Source of the DNA: Legionella sainthelensi
GTDB taxonomy: Bacteria; Pseudomonadota; Gammaproteobacteria; Legionellales; Legionellaceae
Assembly: GCF_900637685.1 (NCBI RefSeq)
Contig: NZ_LR134388.1
Coordinates: 1,313,501-1,377,500, forward strand
Direction: 5' to 3'
DNA length: 64,000 bases
The notes under the pieces are model-generated. The model saw only the letters and a list, made by a program, of their open reading frames with translations. It made no database searches and was not told the DNA's origin. The first letter of the stretch is position 1; each line of letters begins with the position of its first letter. Of this stretch, positions 19,749 through 27,457 are shown piece by piece. The translations under genes were made by a program, and so were the position numbers.

Positions 19749-19935
19749 TTATAATTTACCTCTCCTGAAGAGCTTATGTTCCCAAGTTTTATAACTTGTG
19801 AGTAAGGGAATAGAGGAGGGGTAAGGTTTTTATCTGGGATCGATTCGAGGCAATCGAAGTGATAGCTGCATCATGGAAGAATGAGCAAATATAAAATAAC
19901 TCAGGAACGTTGTCTCAGTAATGTATTCGAATTCT

Positions 19936-20751
19936 TTAAAAAAATGGGCGTAAGCGTTTTGCCGTCGCACGTTGTTCTAATTGCTCTGAAGACCTTTTGG
20001 GGGCTGGGTATAAAGTATATTGAGGATGTGGTTTATAGATTGAAGGCATGATTTGAAGTACTTCTTCTGCTTGTCTTAAAAGCAGATCAACTTTGTTATT
20101 TATTGGTTGATTCAAATTTATTTTTTCATAAAGTTCCTTTGCTTCACCTATGCCATTTAATATTGCTTGATAAAATTGAGAAATAGGTCCTCTAAGGGCT
20201 GCTATATGATCAAATATTGGTCCAACAGATTGGTGTTCTAAAAGCAGTCTCACGTTATTTTGCAGTTGTTGAATTAAGCTTATAAAGTGATTGTTTAGTG
20301 AGATAAGTTTCTGCATTCCTTTTATAATTGAGTTTTGTTTTACAGGTTTATTTGGCTTTAATCCAAATTGGACGTGCTCTTTTTGATAATGGTTCGTAAT
20401 TTTTAATAACGCACTCACGAGTAGAGAGAGCGCATGAAGCATTTGTTTTAAATCATCATTGCCTAAAGCATAGGCTAATCGATCAAAATTCATTTTGGCT
20501 GAGTGTTGTGGTTGCACTCCTAAGAGATAAAGCAGGTTTTGATCAAGCTGAAAAAGTATTGCTAGTGCATCTTGGCAACCGAATCTATATTGAAGCACTA
20601 GTTGAATGGAATACACGGTATCTTCCATAAAAGATACCTCGGCTGGTTTTGAGTCTTCACCTAATTCATCTAGAATTTTTTTAGAAGATTCTATGTTTTT
20701 TCTCGCTTCATCCACTAAGCTTTGTAATTGGTCTATCTTTATGTCACTCAT
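19936..20751 (-). CDS. unknown helical protein
   Basis: 271 residues, not recognised. Predicted almost entirely helical with several Leu-rich amphipathic stretches (MLHALSLLVSALLKITNHY, HFISLIQQLQNNVRLLLEHQ). No signal peptide or clear membrane segment, and no catalytic motif. The C-terminal 20 residues are polar, with a Glu-Gln stretch (SSEQLEQRA) and a basic end with a hydrophobic tip (KRLRPFF). AAGAAG precedes the start and a TATAAT lies about 60 bp upstream. It is a single gene between the subtilase and the small cysteine-rich peptide. It could be an effector or a cytosolic structural protein; I cannot decide. Confidence 0.6.
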   Translation of the reverse strand: MSDIKIDQLQSLVDEARKNIESSKKILDELGEDSKPAEVSFMEDTVYSIQLVLQYRFGCQDALAILFQLDQNLLYLLGVQPQHSAKMNFDRLAYALGNDDLKQMLHALSLLVSALLKITNHYQKEHVQFGLKPNKPVKQNSIIKGMQKLISLNNHFISLIQQLQNNVRLLLEHQSVGPIFDHIAALRGPISQFYQAILNGIGEAKELYEKINLNQPINNKVDLLLRQAEEVLQIMPSIYKPHPQYTLYPAPKRSSEQLEQRATAKRLRPFF

Positions 20752-20985
20752 GCTGCTTCTTAGAAATTTTAATCGATAAAGCTATTCATTATAGTATAAA
20801 ACATAGATACGAGTTTCGACAAAAAATCTTTTTAATCAGCAAGAAATTACCTCATAAAAATGTATAAGCTCTCTTTTTTATATCTATAATTTCAATCATA
20901 ATGCTGTTGGTTTAATTATATAAAATTAAAGAAAAAAATAGGGAAAAACTAAAAAAGTTATTTCAATAATGCGGAAGGATGACTA

Positions 20986-21054
20986 ATGTCTGAGATACAA
21001 ATGCCATTAGCCCGAGAGATTCACTTTAAAACCAGGAGAAAAAATGTTTATTAA
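20986..21054 (+). CDS. possible 22-residue leader peptide overlapping the cysteine-rich peptide gene
   Basis: ATG at 20986 with a good ribosome site (AAGGA, about 7 nt upstream) opens a 22-codon frame (MSEIQMPLAREIHFKTRRKN-VY) whose stop lies 11 bp inside the next gene's coding region. Such overlap would couple translation of the downstream secreted peptide. Short frames with ribosome sites arise by chance, so this is only a suggestion. Confidence 0.25.
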   Translation: MSEIQMPLAREIHFKTRRKNVY

Positions 21055-21259
21055 ACCTTTAGTTGCAGTCCTTAGTATAGGCTTGTATTTTAGTCCTATC
21101 TTAGCAGTTGCAGATGATATGAAAGTGTGTAATGCATTTCAGCAAGGAAATTGTGAGCGTTTTTGTCAAGCCCACCAAGGGGTTAAATCGTGCATCATTG
21201 ATATCACTAAAAGAAGTGGTACTTGTACTTGTACTGATGGAACATCACACACTAAATAA
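21044..21259 (+). CDS. small secreted six-cysteine peptide with a CSalpha/beta (defensin-like) cysteine pattern
   Basis: 71 residues with AGGAG six nt before the ATG. Residues 1-24 are a signal peptide (MFIKPLVAVLSIGLYFSPILAVA), leaving a ~47-residue mature peptide with exactly six cysteines spaced C-x7-C-x3-C-x8-C-x10-C-x1-C (NCERFC ... KSC ... TCTC). The CxxxC ... CxC arrangement is the signature of the cysteine-stabilised alpha/beta fold of insect defensins and scorpion toxins. The C4-C5 loop (10 residues) is longer than in most defensins. It is a free-standing gene with a perfect terminator. Function unknown: an antimicrobial, a host-directed peptide or a protease inhibitor are all possible. 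Confidence 0.75.
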   Translation: MFIKPLVAVLSIGLYFSPILAVADDMKVCNAFQQGNCERFCQAHQGVKSCIIDITKRSGTCTCTDGTSHTK

Positions 21260-21274
21260 TAAATTAGGACTCAC

Positions 21275-21310
21275 AATACGAGAGTGGAGAAGACCACTCT
21301 CGTATTTTAC
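21275..21310 (+). terminator. strong intrinsic terminator behind the cysteine-rich peptide gene
   Basis: AATACGAGAGTGG, a 6-nt loop and CCACTCTCGTATT form a perfect 13 bp stem running into TTTT, 15 bp after the stop codon. It makes the small gene an independent transcription unit. Confidence 0.85.
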
Positions 21311-21364
21311 AATTAAAGCGCTTGTTGTATGACTAATGTCCATGTTTTTTTGCATTTTAGCAAA

Positions 21365-21859
21365 TTAAAACTGAGCAATTTTTAAATCACAACATGATTC
21401 AGTTACTTCATTTAAATGCGATACCACTGTAGTAAGGCAGCGACTCATCAAGTAAAGAGGATTAAAAGCAAGAGAAACAAGTGCTGAACAGGCGGCAATA
21501 ATACTCATAGTTGCATCAACTACTGTATTCGCCAGGGATTGTTTAAATGCAGCACTTATACTGGAACTGCTTTCTGAACTAGGACTAAAAACGGCTAATA
21601 ACAAAGCAGGAACAACCAGTAATATAGTTGCGATTAAATGAATCAAACTTTTTAAAAATAATAGGGTTGCATTGATACCGAGCCAAAGAGGGCTATGAAT
21701 GGGACATGCTAGCACACTTGTAAATTCATCTAAAGCTTTAACCGGTTTGAAATAGGACTGTTGAGGAATAGGAATCAAGTGCGAGTATTTATTTCTTAAT
21801 GAGTTATATTGATTCCAACTGCATCTAATATTGGCAAAAAAACTATCGTGATAAGGCAT
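21365..21859 (-). CDS. unknown membrane protein
   Basis: 164 residues, not recognised. The N-terminal 65 residues are soluble and aromatic-rich. Then come one very hydrophobic segment (SLIHLIATILLVVPALLLAV, ~residues 72-92) and a second, weaker one (~residues 118-140, IIAACSALVSLAFNPLYLMS), giving a hairpin topology. There are no signal peptide and no enzymatic motif. The Ser-rich linker SPSSESSSSIS separates the two hydrophobic parts. The two-segment hairpin is common among Legionella effectors that sit in host membranes, but also among ordinary inner-membrane proteins. It is convergent with the cysteine-rich peptide gene. Confidence 0.6.
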   Translation of the reverse strand: MPYHDSFFANIRCSWNQYNSLRNKYSHLIPIPQQSYFKPVKALDEFTSVLACPIHSPLWLGINATLLFLKSLIHLIATILLVVPALLLAVFSPSSESSSSISAAFKQSLANTVVDATMSIIAACSALVSLAFNPLYLMSRCLTTVVSHLNEVTESCCDLKIAQF

Positions 21860-21913
21860 AATACATCTCTTTTTATTATTTATTTACAGAATGATACTTA
21901 GGTTACTCTGAGA

Positions 21914-22414
21914 TTATAAAGAAATTTTTCCGCAAGCAATACGTGTACCTCCACCACCCAAAGGCGGATTATCACTATAATTATCCCCTCCTTCATGAAC
22001 CATAATAGAATGTCCCTGGATATCTTTAGTTTTTAAACGAGGTGCTAGTAGAGTGGTTACTGCGGTTCCCTTACTATCGACCATTAATACTGGTAAATCA
22101 CCCAGATGGCCTTGGCCATATGGACCTTGGTGACTGTTTGTATTTGCAGGGTCTAAGTGCCCCCCTGCATTCATAGCATGATCCCCACAATCTGGATGTT
22201 GGTGAATATGAAAACCATGAATGCCAGCAGGAAGCCCTGTTAGTTGGGGTTTAATCAGCAAACCGTATTGACTGTCTTCAAAGACAATTTTCCCTGCTGA
22301 AGTTCCATTTGTTGTATAAACATCACTAGTTACAGTACCTGCATTTGCGGTGGTGGCAATCAATATAGCGAGCATACTGAGTATAATTTGTTTTGAGTGA
22401 TTTGTTTTGGCCAT
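21914..22414 (-). CDS. sodC: periplasmic Cu/Zn superoxide dismutase
   Basis: 166 residues with a Sec signal peptide (SKQIILSMLAILIATTANAG). It dismutates superoxide in the periplasm, where it guards against oxidants from phagocytes. The copper ligands are in GFHIHQHPDCG; the zinc-binding loop follows with GGHLDPANTNSHQGPYGQGH. The second Cu-ligand His is in SIMVHEGGDNYSD. The paired Cys (DCGDH and RIACGK) would form the family disulphide. AAGGA sits 7 nt before the ATG. Single gene. Confidence 0.95.
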   Translation of the reverse strand: MAKTNHSKQIILSMLAILIATTANAGTVTSDVYTTNGTSAGKIVFEDSQYGLLIKPQLTGLPAGIHGFHIHQHPDCGDHAMNAGGHLDPANTNSHQGPYGQGHLGDLPVLMVDSKGTAVTTLLAPRLKTKDIQGHSIMVHEGGDNYSDNPPLGGGGTRIACGKISL

Positions 22415-22534
22415 ATTTAAATCCTTTTTAGTGACAATCTTTCCATTCTAACATAGCATATCGGGTATAGGTCATTTAAACATTAAATTTCAAAATAAAT
22501 TAAAGAAGCAAAAGACTTCTCTAAGGTTTTTATT

Positions 22535-23062
22535 ATGACTCAATACGTAACAACGTCAAAAATTAGAACAGCTGCTTTAGAAGATGCCGCGGCTATAGCT
22601 CAAATTCATATCTCTTCTTGGCAAAAGATGTACAAAGACTTTATTCCAGAAACGATATTACAAAACTTATCTCTGCAAGATCGCACCCAGCAGTGGCATG
22701 ATTTAATAATGCAACATGTAAAAGTATTAATAATTGAAATTAATCAGCAAATTGTTGGTTTTGCAAGCATAGGCACTTTTCATAATTTTGGTACCGATGG
22801 CTCAATGGGAGAAATCAAAGCAATTTATTTACATCCTGATTATTGGCGCAAAGGATTAGGAACTCAATTATGTACTGCTGCTATCTCTGAACTTACAAAA
22901 TTAGGATATAAAAAAGTACTTTTATGGGTATTTGAAGACAATCATCAAGCGCGAAAATTTTACGATGCTCTAGGATTTGAAGTAACAAGTTCCACCAAAC
23001 TAGAAGAGTTTTATGAGGGTGGGGCTCTATTAAAAGAAGTTCTTTATCAAAAAGTAATTTAA
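22535..23062 (+). CDS. GNAT-family N-acetyltransferase
   Basis: 175 residues. A GNAT fold is clear from IRTAALEDAAAIAQIHISSW at the N-terminus, the acetyl-CoA-binding motif A (IKAIYLHPDYWRKGLGTQLC, i.e. R-x-x-G-x-G/A) and motif B with NHQARKFYDALGFE. It transfers an acetyl group from acetyl-CoA to an amine; the acceptor is unknown. It resembles the RimI-like/YhhY-like stand-alone acetyltransferases found widely in Legionella. Preceded by CTAAGG. Single gene. Confidence 0.9.
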   Translation: MTQYVTTSKIRTAALEDAAAIAQIHISSWQKMYKDFIPETILQNLSLQDRTQQWHDLIMQHVKVLIIEINQQIVGFASIGTFHNFGTDGSMGEIKAIYLHPDYWRKGLGTQLCTAAISELTKLGYKKVLLWVFEDNHQARKFYDALGFEVTSSTKLEEFYEGGALLKEVLYQKVI

Positions 23063-23155
23063 ATTATCAAGTCAGACAGAATGGATTGATTTTTAATTGA
23101 TCAGCTTGATCTGCAATTGAATTTAAATCGTCTGTATAATACAATACTGCCACCA

Positions 23156-23190
23156 TGATTTAAGGGACTCATTAAACTCCCTTTAAATCA
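23156..23190. repeat. hairpin downstream of the GNAT gene
   Basis: TGATTTAAGGGA, a 10-nt loop and TCCCTTTAAATCA form a 12 bp stem with one bulged base. No T run follows. It lies at the start of a 730 bp stretch without intact genes. Confidence 0.4.
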
Positions 23191-23361
23191 CCGCAACTTA
23201 TCTTCTCCATAAGGATAGCTCGGAGGACTGGTAGATCCTAGTATTCAAGAATAAACGGGTTTGTTGCTGAAATAAAGCATGCTTAAATGATTCTTGTTCA
23301 CTGATTCCAAAAATTAAGAACAGGCATTCAGGTTCGTACTTTATGTCAGCGAAGAGATAAT

Positions 23362-23712
23362 ATCCGTTTACAGTTCTTGACTCATTTTTTCAGTATGTTT
23401 TATCTCAATTGGCTAAAAATCAACCTGATTTTTAGCCGAACAACATAAAGCCCTTCAAAGTCGTTATCCTTGTGCTGGGCAAATTATCTTGATTGATACT
23501 GATGAGAAAAATCGGAAATTAAATCCCACTTTAAGCGGAGCGGATGCGAATGTTTATGCGCGTTTTTGTTTTAAGGTATCACCCCACCCTTGTTCCATAC
23601 CACTTCCTTTTTTGTTGCTAGGAATAAAGAAAAATTGCAGCAGTTGGCACTTGGTTTTGAGCATAAGCTACTTCCAAAACTCATAGAAAGCATCAAGCAA
23701 TTTGGAGAGTAA
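23362..23712 (+). pseudogene. decayed gene fragment of unknown family
   Basis: Plus-strand frames give a connected protein-like sequence: PFTVLDSFFQYVLSQLAKNQ, then after one missing T in a T5 run (near 23433) LAEQHKALQSRYPCAGQIIL and NPTLSGADANVYARF, then after another frame change ARNKEKLQQLALGFEHKLLP and IESIKQFGE ending at 23712. The composition and codon use look like real coding sequence, but no start and no family are recognised. On the opposite strand at about 23376-23198 another protein-like tail (KYEPECLFLIFGISEQESFK...) ends in a stop. Together they suggest a graveyard of one or two genes between GNAT and selO. Confidence 0.4.
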
Positions 23713-23796
23713 CCAATAAAGAGGGCGTTTCAATCTTTGGGAGAGCGGGTGAAACTTATCACTAAAAAAGTATGGTGCTGTGTTAACAAATTTGTA

Positions 23797-25290
23797 TTAA
23801 GTTCCACAAAAAGTTTGGCATACACGCTCATGCGCCAAGGGCAAACATTGTAAATGTTCCGTGTTTTTTTGTTGTTGAAAAGGGTTTTTCAATACGTTTA
23901 AAAGAGTGTCCATTAAAGTACTGTCTTTATTTTCAATAAAATCTTTTATTGCATTTTCTACCAAATGATTTCTAGGAATATAAGCGGGGTTTACCTGATT
24001 CATTCTGTTTTTTATTTTTTGAAGGTCAACTTCTTGATGTTTGATTTGATTTAACCAATCAGAAACCCATTGTTTACTCTTAGGTTGGTCTCCTAGTGCT
24101 TTTATTAGATTTATTTGTTCATTATGAGAGTCAATTGCATTGCTCATAAGACGAAAAGTATTGGTAAAATCAGGCTTATATTGTTGCATTAAACTAAAAA
24201 AATTATTAACTAATTCTGCAATCGAATTACTTTCACCAATTAAGCCTAATTTTTCTCTTATCTTTACGCCCCAGTAATAATAAAAACGCTCTTTAAAGGA
24301 ATCCAATATTTCGTGTAATTGGGTTAATGCGTGTTTCTCTTTAGAATCGAATAAAGGTAATAATGCATACTGAAATTGAGCTAAATTCCATTTGGCAATA
24401 GACGCTTGATTGCCAAAAGCATATCGACCAGTAACATCAATGGAGCTAAATACAGTATCAAAATCAAATTCATCCATAAACGCACAAGGACCATAATCAA
24501 TGGTTTCACCAGATATAGTCATGTTGTCTGTATTCATAACCCCATGAATAAAACCGACACCCATCCATTCAGCAATCAGGCTCGCTTGGCGATCAACAAC
24601 GGCTTTAAATAATTCAAGATAAGGATTTTCACTTTGTAAAAGCGCTGGATAATGTCGGTCGAGTGCATAGTGTGCTAATGATTTTAATAAATGATGTTCT
24701 TTAAGTGATGCCGCATATTCAAATGAGCCTACTCGTAAGCTGCTCGATGCTATTCGTGTTAGTACACCTAGAGGTACAGGGCCGTTTTGACGATAAATTT
24801 GCTCTTCACTTGCAATTGCAACCAAACAACGGGTGGTGGGAATTTGTAAACCATGCATTGCTTCACTAATGAGATATTCTCTTAAAACCGAAGCTAATGG
24901 TGCTCTACCATCACCCATGCGAGAAAACTTTGTTCTGCCAGAGCCTTTTAATTGAATATCCCATCGTTTTCCGTCTTCGCTACATGCTTCCCCAAGCAAA
25001 ACTGCGCGACCATCACCTAAAAGAGGGACATAGTAACCGAATTGATGTCCTGCATAAGCCAATGCAATACTCTTAAGATGTGCTGGGATCGAATTGCCCG
25101 CATAAAACTGTAGGTATTTTTTCTCATTGGCAGGGGATATTTGGGGTACTCTAAGAAAAGAGGCTAATTCAAGATTAAATTTGACTAAATAGGGATTTGC
25201 AATGGGGGTAGGATTTATTTCCTCATAAAAATCAGTGGGTAATTTTAAATAAGAACTACTGTAAATTTTAGAATCCAAGGCAAACCTCAC
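23797..25290 (-). CDS. selO: SelO/YdiU family protein adenylyltransferase
   Basis: 497 residues, the usual length. SelO pseudokinases transfer AMP from ATP to Ser/Thr/Tyr of proteins, often in redox control. Recognised blocks: YAGHQFGYYVPLLGDGRAVL near residue 80, the Gly-rich LKGSGRTKFSRMGDGRAPL, REYLISEAMHGLQIPTTR, and the metal-binding FIHGVMNTDNMTISGETIDY with GPCAFMDEFD. The family's terminal Sec/Cys is represented here by VCQTFCGT: a Cys stands third from the end, where other members carry selenocysteine or cysteine. Single gene. Confidence 0.93.
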   Translation of the reverse strand: MRFALDSKIYSSSYLKLPTDFYEEINPTPIANPYLVKFNLELASFLRVPQISPANEKKYLQFYAGNSIPAHLKSIALAYAGHQFGYYVPLLGDGRAVLLGEACSEDGKRWDIQLKGSGRTKFSRMGDGRAPLASVLREYLISEAMHGLQIPTTRCLVAIASEEQIYRQNGPVPLGVLTRIASSSLRVGSFEYAASLKEHHLLKSLAHYALDRHYPALLQSENPYLELFKAVVDRQASLIAEWMGVGFIHGVMNTDNMTISGETIDYGPCAFMDEFDFDTVFSSIDVTGRYAFGNQASIAKWNLAQFQYALLPLFDSKEKHALTQLHEILDSFKERFYYYWGVKIREKLGLIGESNSIAELVNNFFSLMQQYKPDFTNTFRLMSNAIDSHNEQINLIKALGDQPKSKQWVSDWLNQIKHQEVDLQKIKNRMNQVNPAYIPRNHLVENAIKDFIENKDSTLMDTLLNVLKNPFQQQKNTEHLQCLPLAHERVCQTFCGT

Positions 25291-25647
25291 AAATGTTCTA
25301 TTTTAAATGTTTCATCAAAATCCTTCAATTTAATCTATAAATGTGTAATATCATCATCCTTGAGATCGAAAGATAGTGAATAAATTAAAGTTAGAAATCT
25401 ATCTTCAGCATAGATTCCCTAGCCCCTCTGCTTACGCAGAGGATGACGTTCTTCCATGTGTCCTCTATTCCTCTCAACCGTCACCTTTTCTCGCAGCGGA
25501 AGGTCTCAAGGCAAGAAGTTTTGCTGGATATTTCATCTTGCAGCATGGCTGTTTTCTTATCCCAATTCTTCATTAATTAAGAGATATTCTTTTTATATTA
25601 TAGCTCTTGGATTAGTTGTTTTAGATTTTGTATATTCTTATACAAAG
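25291..25647. repeat. intergenic stretch with a palindromic repeat (hairpin 25425-25442)
   Basis: CCTCTGC-TTAC-GCAGAGG gives a perfect 7 bp stem followed by ATGACG, the style of short dispersed palindromes also seen at 12450, 45232 and in the IS5 ends. No intact gene is recognised in this gap between selO and the choloylglycine-hydrolase-family gene. Confidence 0.4.
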
Positions 25648-26667
25648 TTAATTTTTTTCTGCTCCTAATTTTTCGGAGATGTCTCCCACCAAACTAACAT
25701 CTAACGGATTAATTGACTCACTACGTATTTTTGATGAGAAATCAAATTTGGTTAAATCCACCCATATCAAATTGGGTGTTATGGTGGAGTTGAAAAAAAA
25801 CATTTTATTTTTTAAGTCGGCGATTGTTACCCAACGAGTAGGCCATGCATCCTCAGTTTTATTTCCAGAAGTATCCACTGCTCCAAAGGGTACCATAACG
25901 GTACGGATGATTGAAAATACGCCAGCAATTGCGTCCTGATTATTTGTTGCATTAGGCAAAGAGTGTAAGTAGTATGATGCTCTAACAAAACGACTCAAAG
26001 GATCAGGATCGCCGGGGATAGGTAAATTTCCACCAAATGAACGATATTTTTTAAGATTATTGAGTTGAATAGTGTAAGCCGGTTCGTTGGTCATCACTCG
26101 ATAATTATGGCCGTGATAAACCTTCATTTTTCCTTCAATGTACTCAATAACTGCAGAATCTCCATTTGAATCTTCAATTGCTAAATGAATTGGCCAGGTT
26201 TTTCCATGCAATTTTGTTGCAACAATTTGAAATTTATCGATTGCTTGGAGGGCATCATTAACGGTTTTAAAATTGTCGAGGACATATTGAGCCCAGAGCA
26301 AATTAGAAAGAGACGGCTTACTATTATCAATTTTTGGATATTTTGTTTCTGATAAATACAGAAGATGGGCAGCAAGACCTTCCTCATTCATGCCATCCGA
26401 AGCAGCATTAGAATTGAAGGCTGTAACAACAATGCTTCCATATTTAGACTTCCATTTTACTGAGTTAGCTCCAGTATTACCATAACGCTCTATATTCCTA
26501 GAATAAATCACTAAAGAAGGCATATCAGAAATATATAAATCCATAGTACGTGCCACTGTAGGGCTGATTCCATTATTATTGGAAAATACAGTGGAACAAC
26601 AGTAACCATTTGATGTTAAAAGATAAATTATTAGAAGGGTACTTTCTATTTTTGATTTAAGTGTCAT
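25648..26667 (-). CDS. secreted choloylglycine hydrolase / penicillin V acylase family protein
   Basis: 339 residues. A signal peptide (LLIIYLLTSNGYC) ends at a Cys-Cys pair. Cleavage would expose Cys as the N-terminal nucleophile of an Ntn amidohydrolase, as in CCSTVFSNNN. Family blocks follow: ARTMDLYISDMP (Arg and Asp of the active site), NAASDGMNEEGLAAHLLYL, and AVIEYIEGKMKVYHGHNYRV with VMTNEPAY (the Asn). These enzymes cut amide bonds of bile salts, penicillin V or acyl-homoserine lactones. Start chosen with AAGGA upstream. The natural substrate in an amoeba pathogen is open. Confidence 0.88.
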   Translation of the reverse strand: MTLKSKIESTLLIIYLLTSNGYCCSTVFSNNNGISPTVARTMDLYISDMPSLVIYSRNIERYGNTGANSVKWKSKYGSIVVTAFNSNAASDGMNEEGLAAHLLYLSETKYPKIDNSKPSLSNLLWAQYVLDNFKTVNDALQAIDKFQIVATKLHGKTWPIHLAIEDSNGDSAVIEYIEGKMKVYHGHNYRVMTNEPAYTIQLNNLKKYRSFGGNLPIPGDPDPLSRFVRASYYLHSLPNATNNQDAIAGVFSIIRTVMVPFGAVDTSGNKTEDAWPTRWVTIADLKNKMFFFNSTITPNLIWVDLTKFDFSSKIRSESINPLDVSLVGDISEKLGAEKN

Positions 26668-26809
26668 GCCAAAATCCTTTTGAAGTCATTGTAGTTCGAT
26701 TAATTCATTTTACTATAACAAGAGTTTTTAAACTCTGAATAGATTGATCTCAAATTGATAAATTAAATTTTATTGAATTTACGTGCTTAGGGAGCTAATT
26801 TCTAAATGA

Positions 26810-27310
26810 TTATTTTTTTGGTAAGTGTGCTTGGACAAGAAGTCGGGTTTCCTCGCATGGGAAATAACCTTGATTTAAAATTTTTATAAAAATTTGATCA
26901 CAACACTCTATTAGTCTTATGAAGTCTTGCGTTTTAATTCCTTGACTTATAAGAACTGCAGCAGTTTCTCGAAATAAAGTTAAGCTGGAGATGAGCTTTT
27001 GAGCATCCACTGTTCCTCCCATTAAGATGGTGAGAGGGGTTTTTTCAAGTTGTTGTAATATTAACTGAGCTATTTCGTAATAATTGTGAAATAGTTCTTT
27101 ATTTTGTATAAATTCACAAGCTTCATTTAAATCTACTATGCCAAAATATTTAGCTGTAGAACTATATCCAAGGGTGGCTAGTTGAGGAAAAATATACCAG
27201 ATCCAATGGCTCCTTTTTTTGCCTGCTTTGATTTCAGCATAAGCACTTTGGTAGGAAGGATAAAAATCTTTACCTCGTTGTGCTTCAATGAAACGTCGAA
27301 TAGGGGGCAT
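26810..27310 (-). CDS. DUF1810 family protein
   Basis: 166 residues. The family hallmarks are present: an N-terminal RFIEAQRGKDFYPSYQSAYA, then EIKAGKKRSHWIWYIFPQLA (conserved SHW-W-IFPQ) and GYSSTAKYFGIVDLNEACEF. DUF1810 proteins are ~140-160 residues and of unknown biochemical role, found as single genes across proteobacteria. There is no signal peptide. AAGGA lies about 9 nt before the start. The protein is transcribed with the same polarity as its neighbours but separated by more than 100 bp on both sides. Confidence 0.85.
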   Translation of the reverse strand: MPPIRRFIEAQRGKDFYPSYQSAYAEIKAGKKRSHWIWYIFPQLATLGYSSTAKYFGIVDLNEACEFIQNKELFHNYYEIAQLILQQLEKTPLTILMGGTVDAQKLISSLTLFRETAAVLISQGIKTQDFIRLIECCDQIFIKILNQGYFPCEETRLLVQAHLPKK

Positions 27311-27457
27311 CAGAATTATCCTTAAGGTTCTGAAGGTATTTCTATATCATTATTAATAGTAAAGGCGAGGTGATAGAGCAAGTAAAATAAATTTTTTAGG
27401 TCAAGTAAAAATTGAGTTTATTCCCCAAGACCTAGCAGGCCTTGAGGGAAGAAAAAA

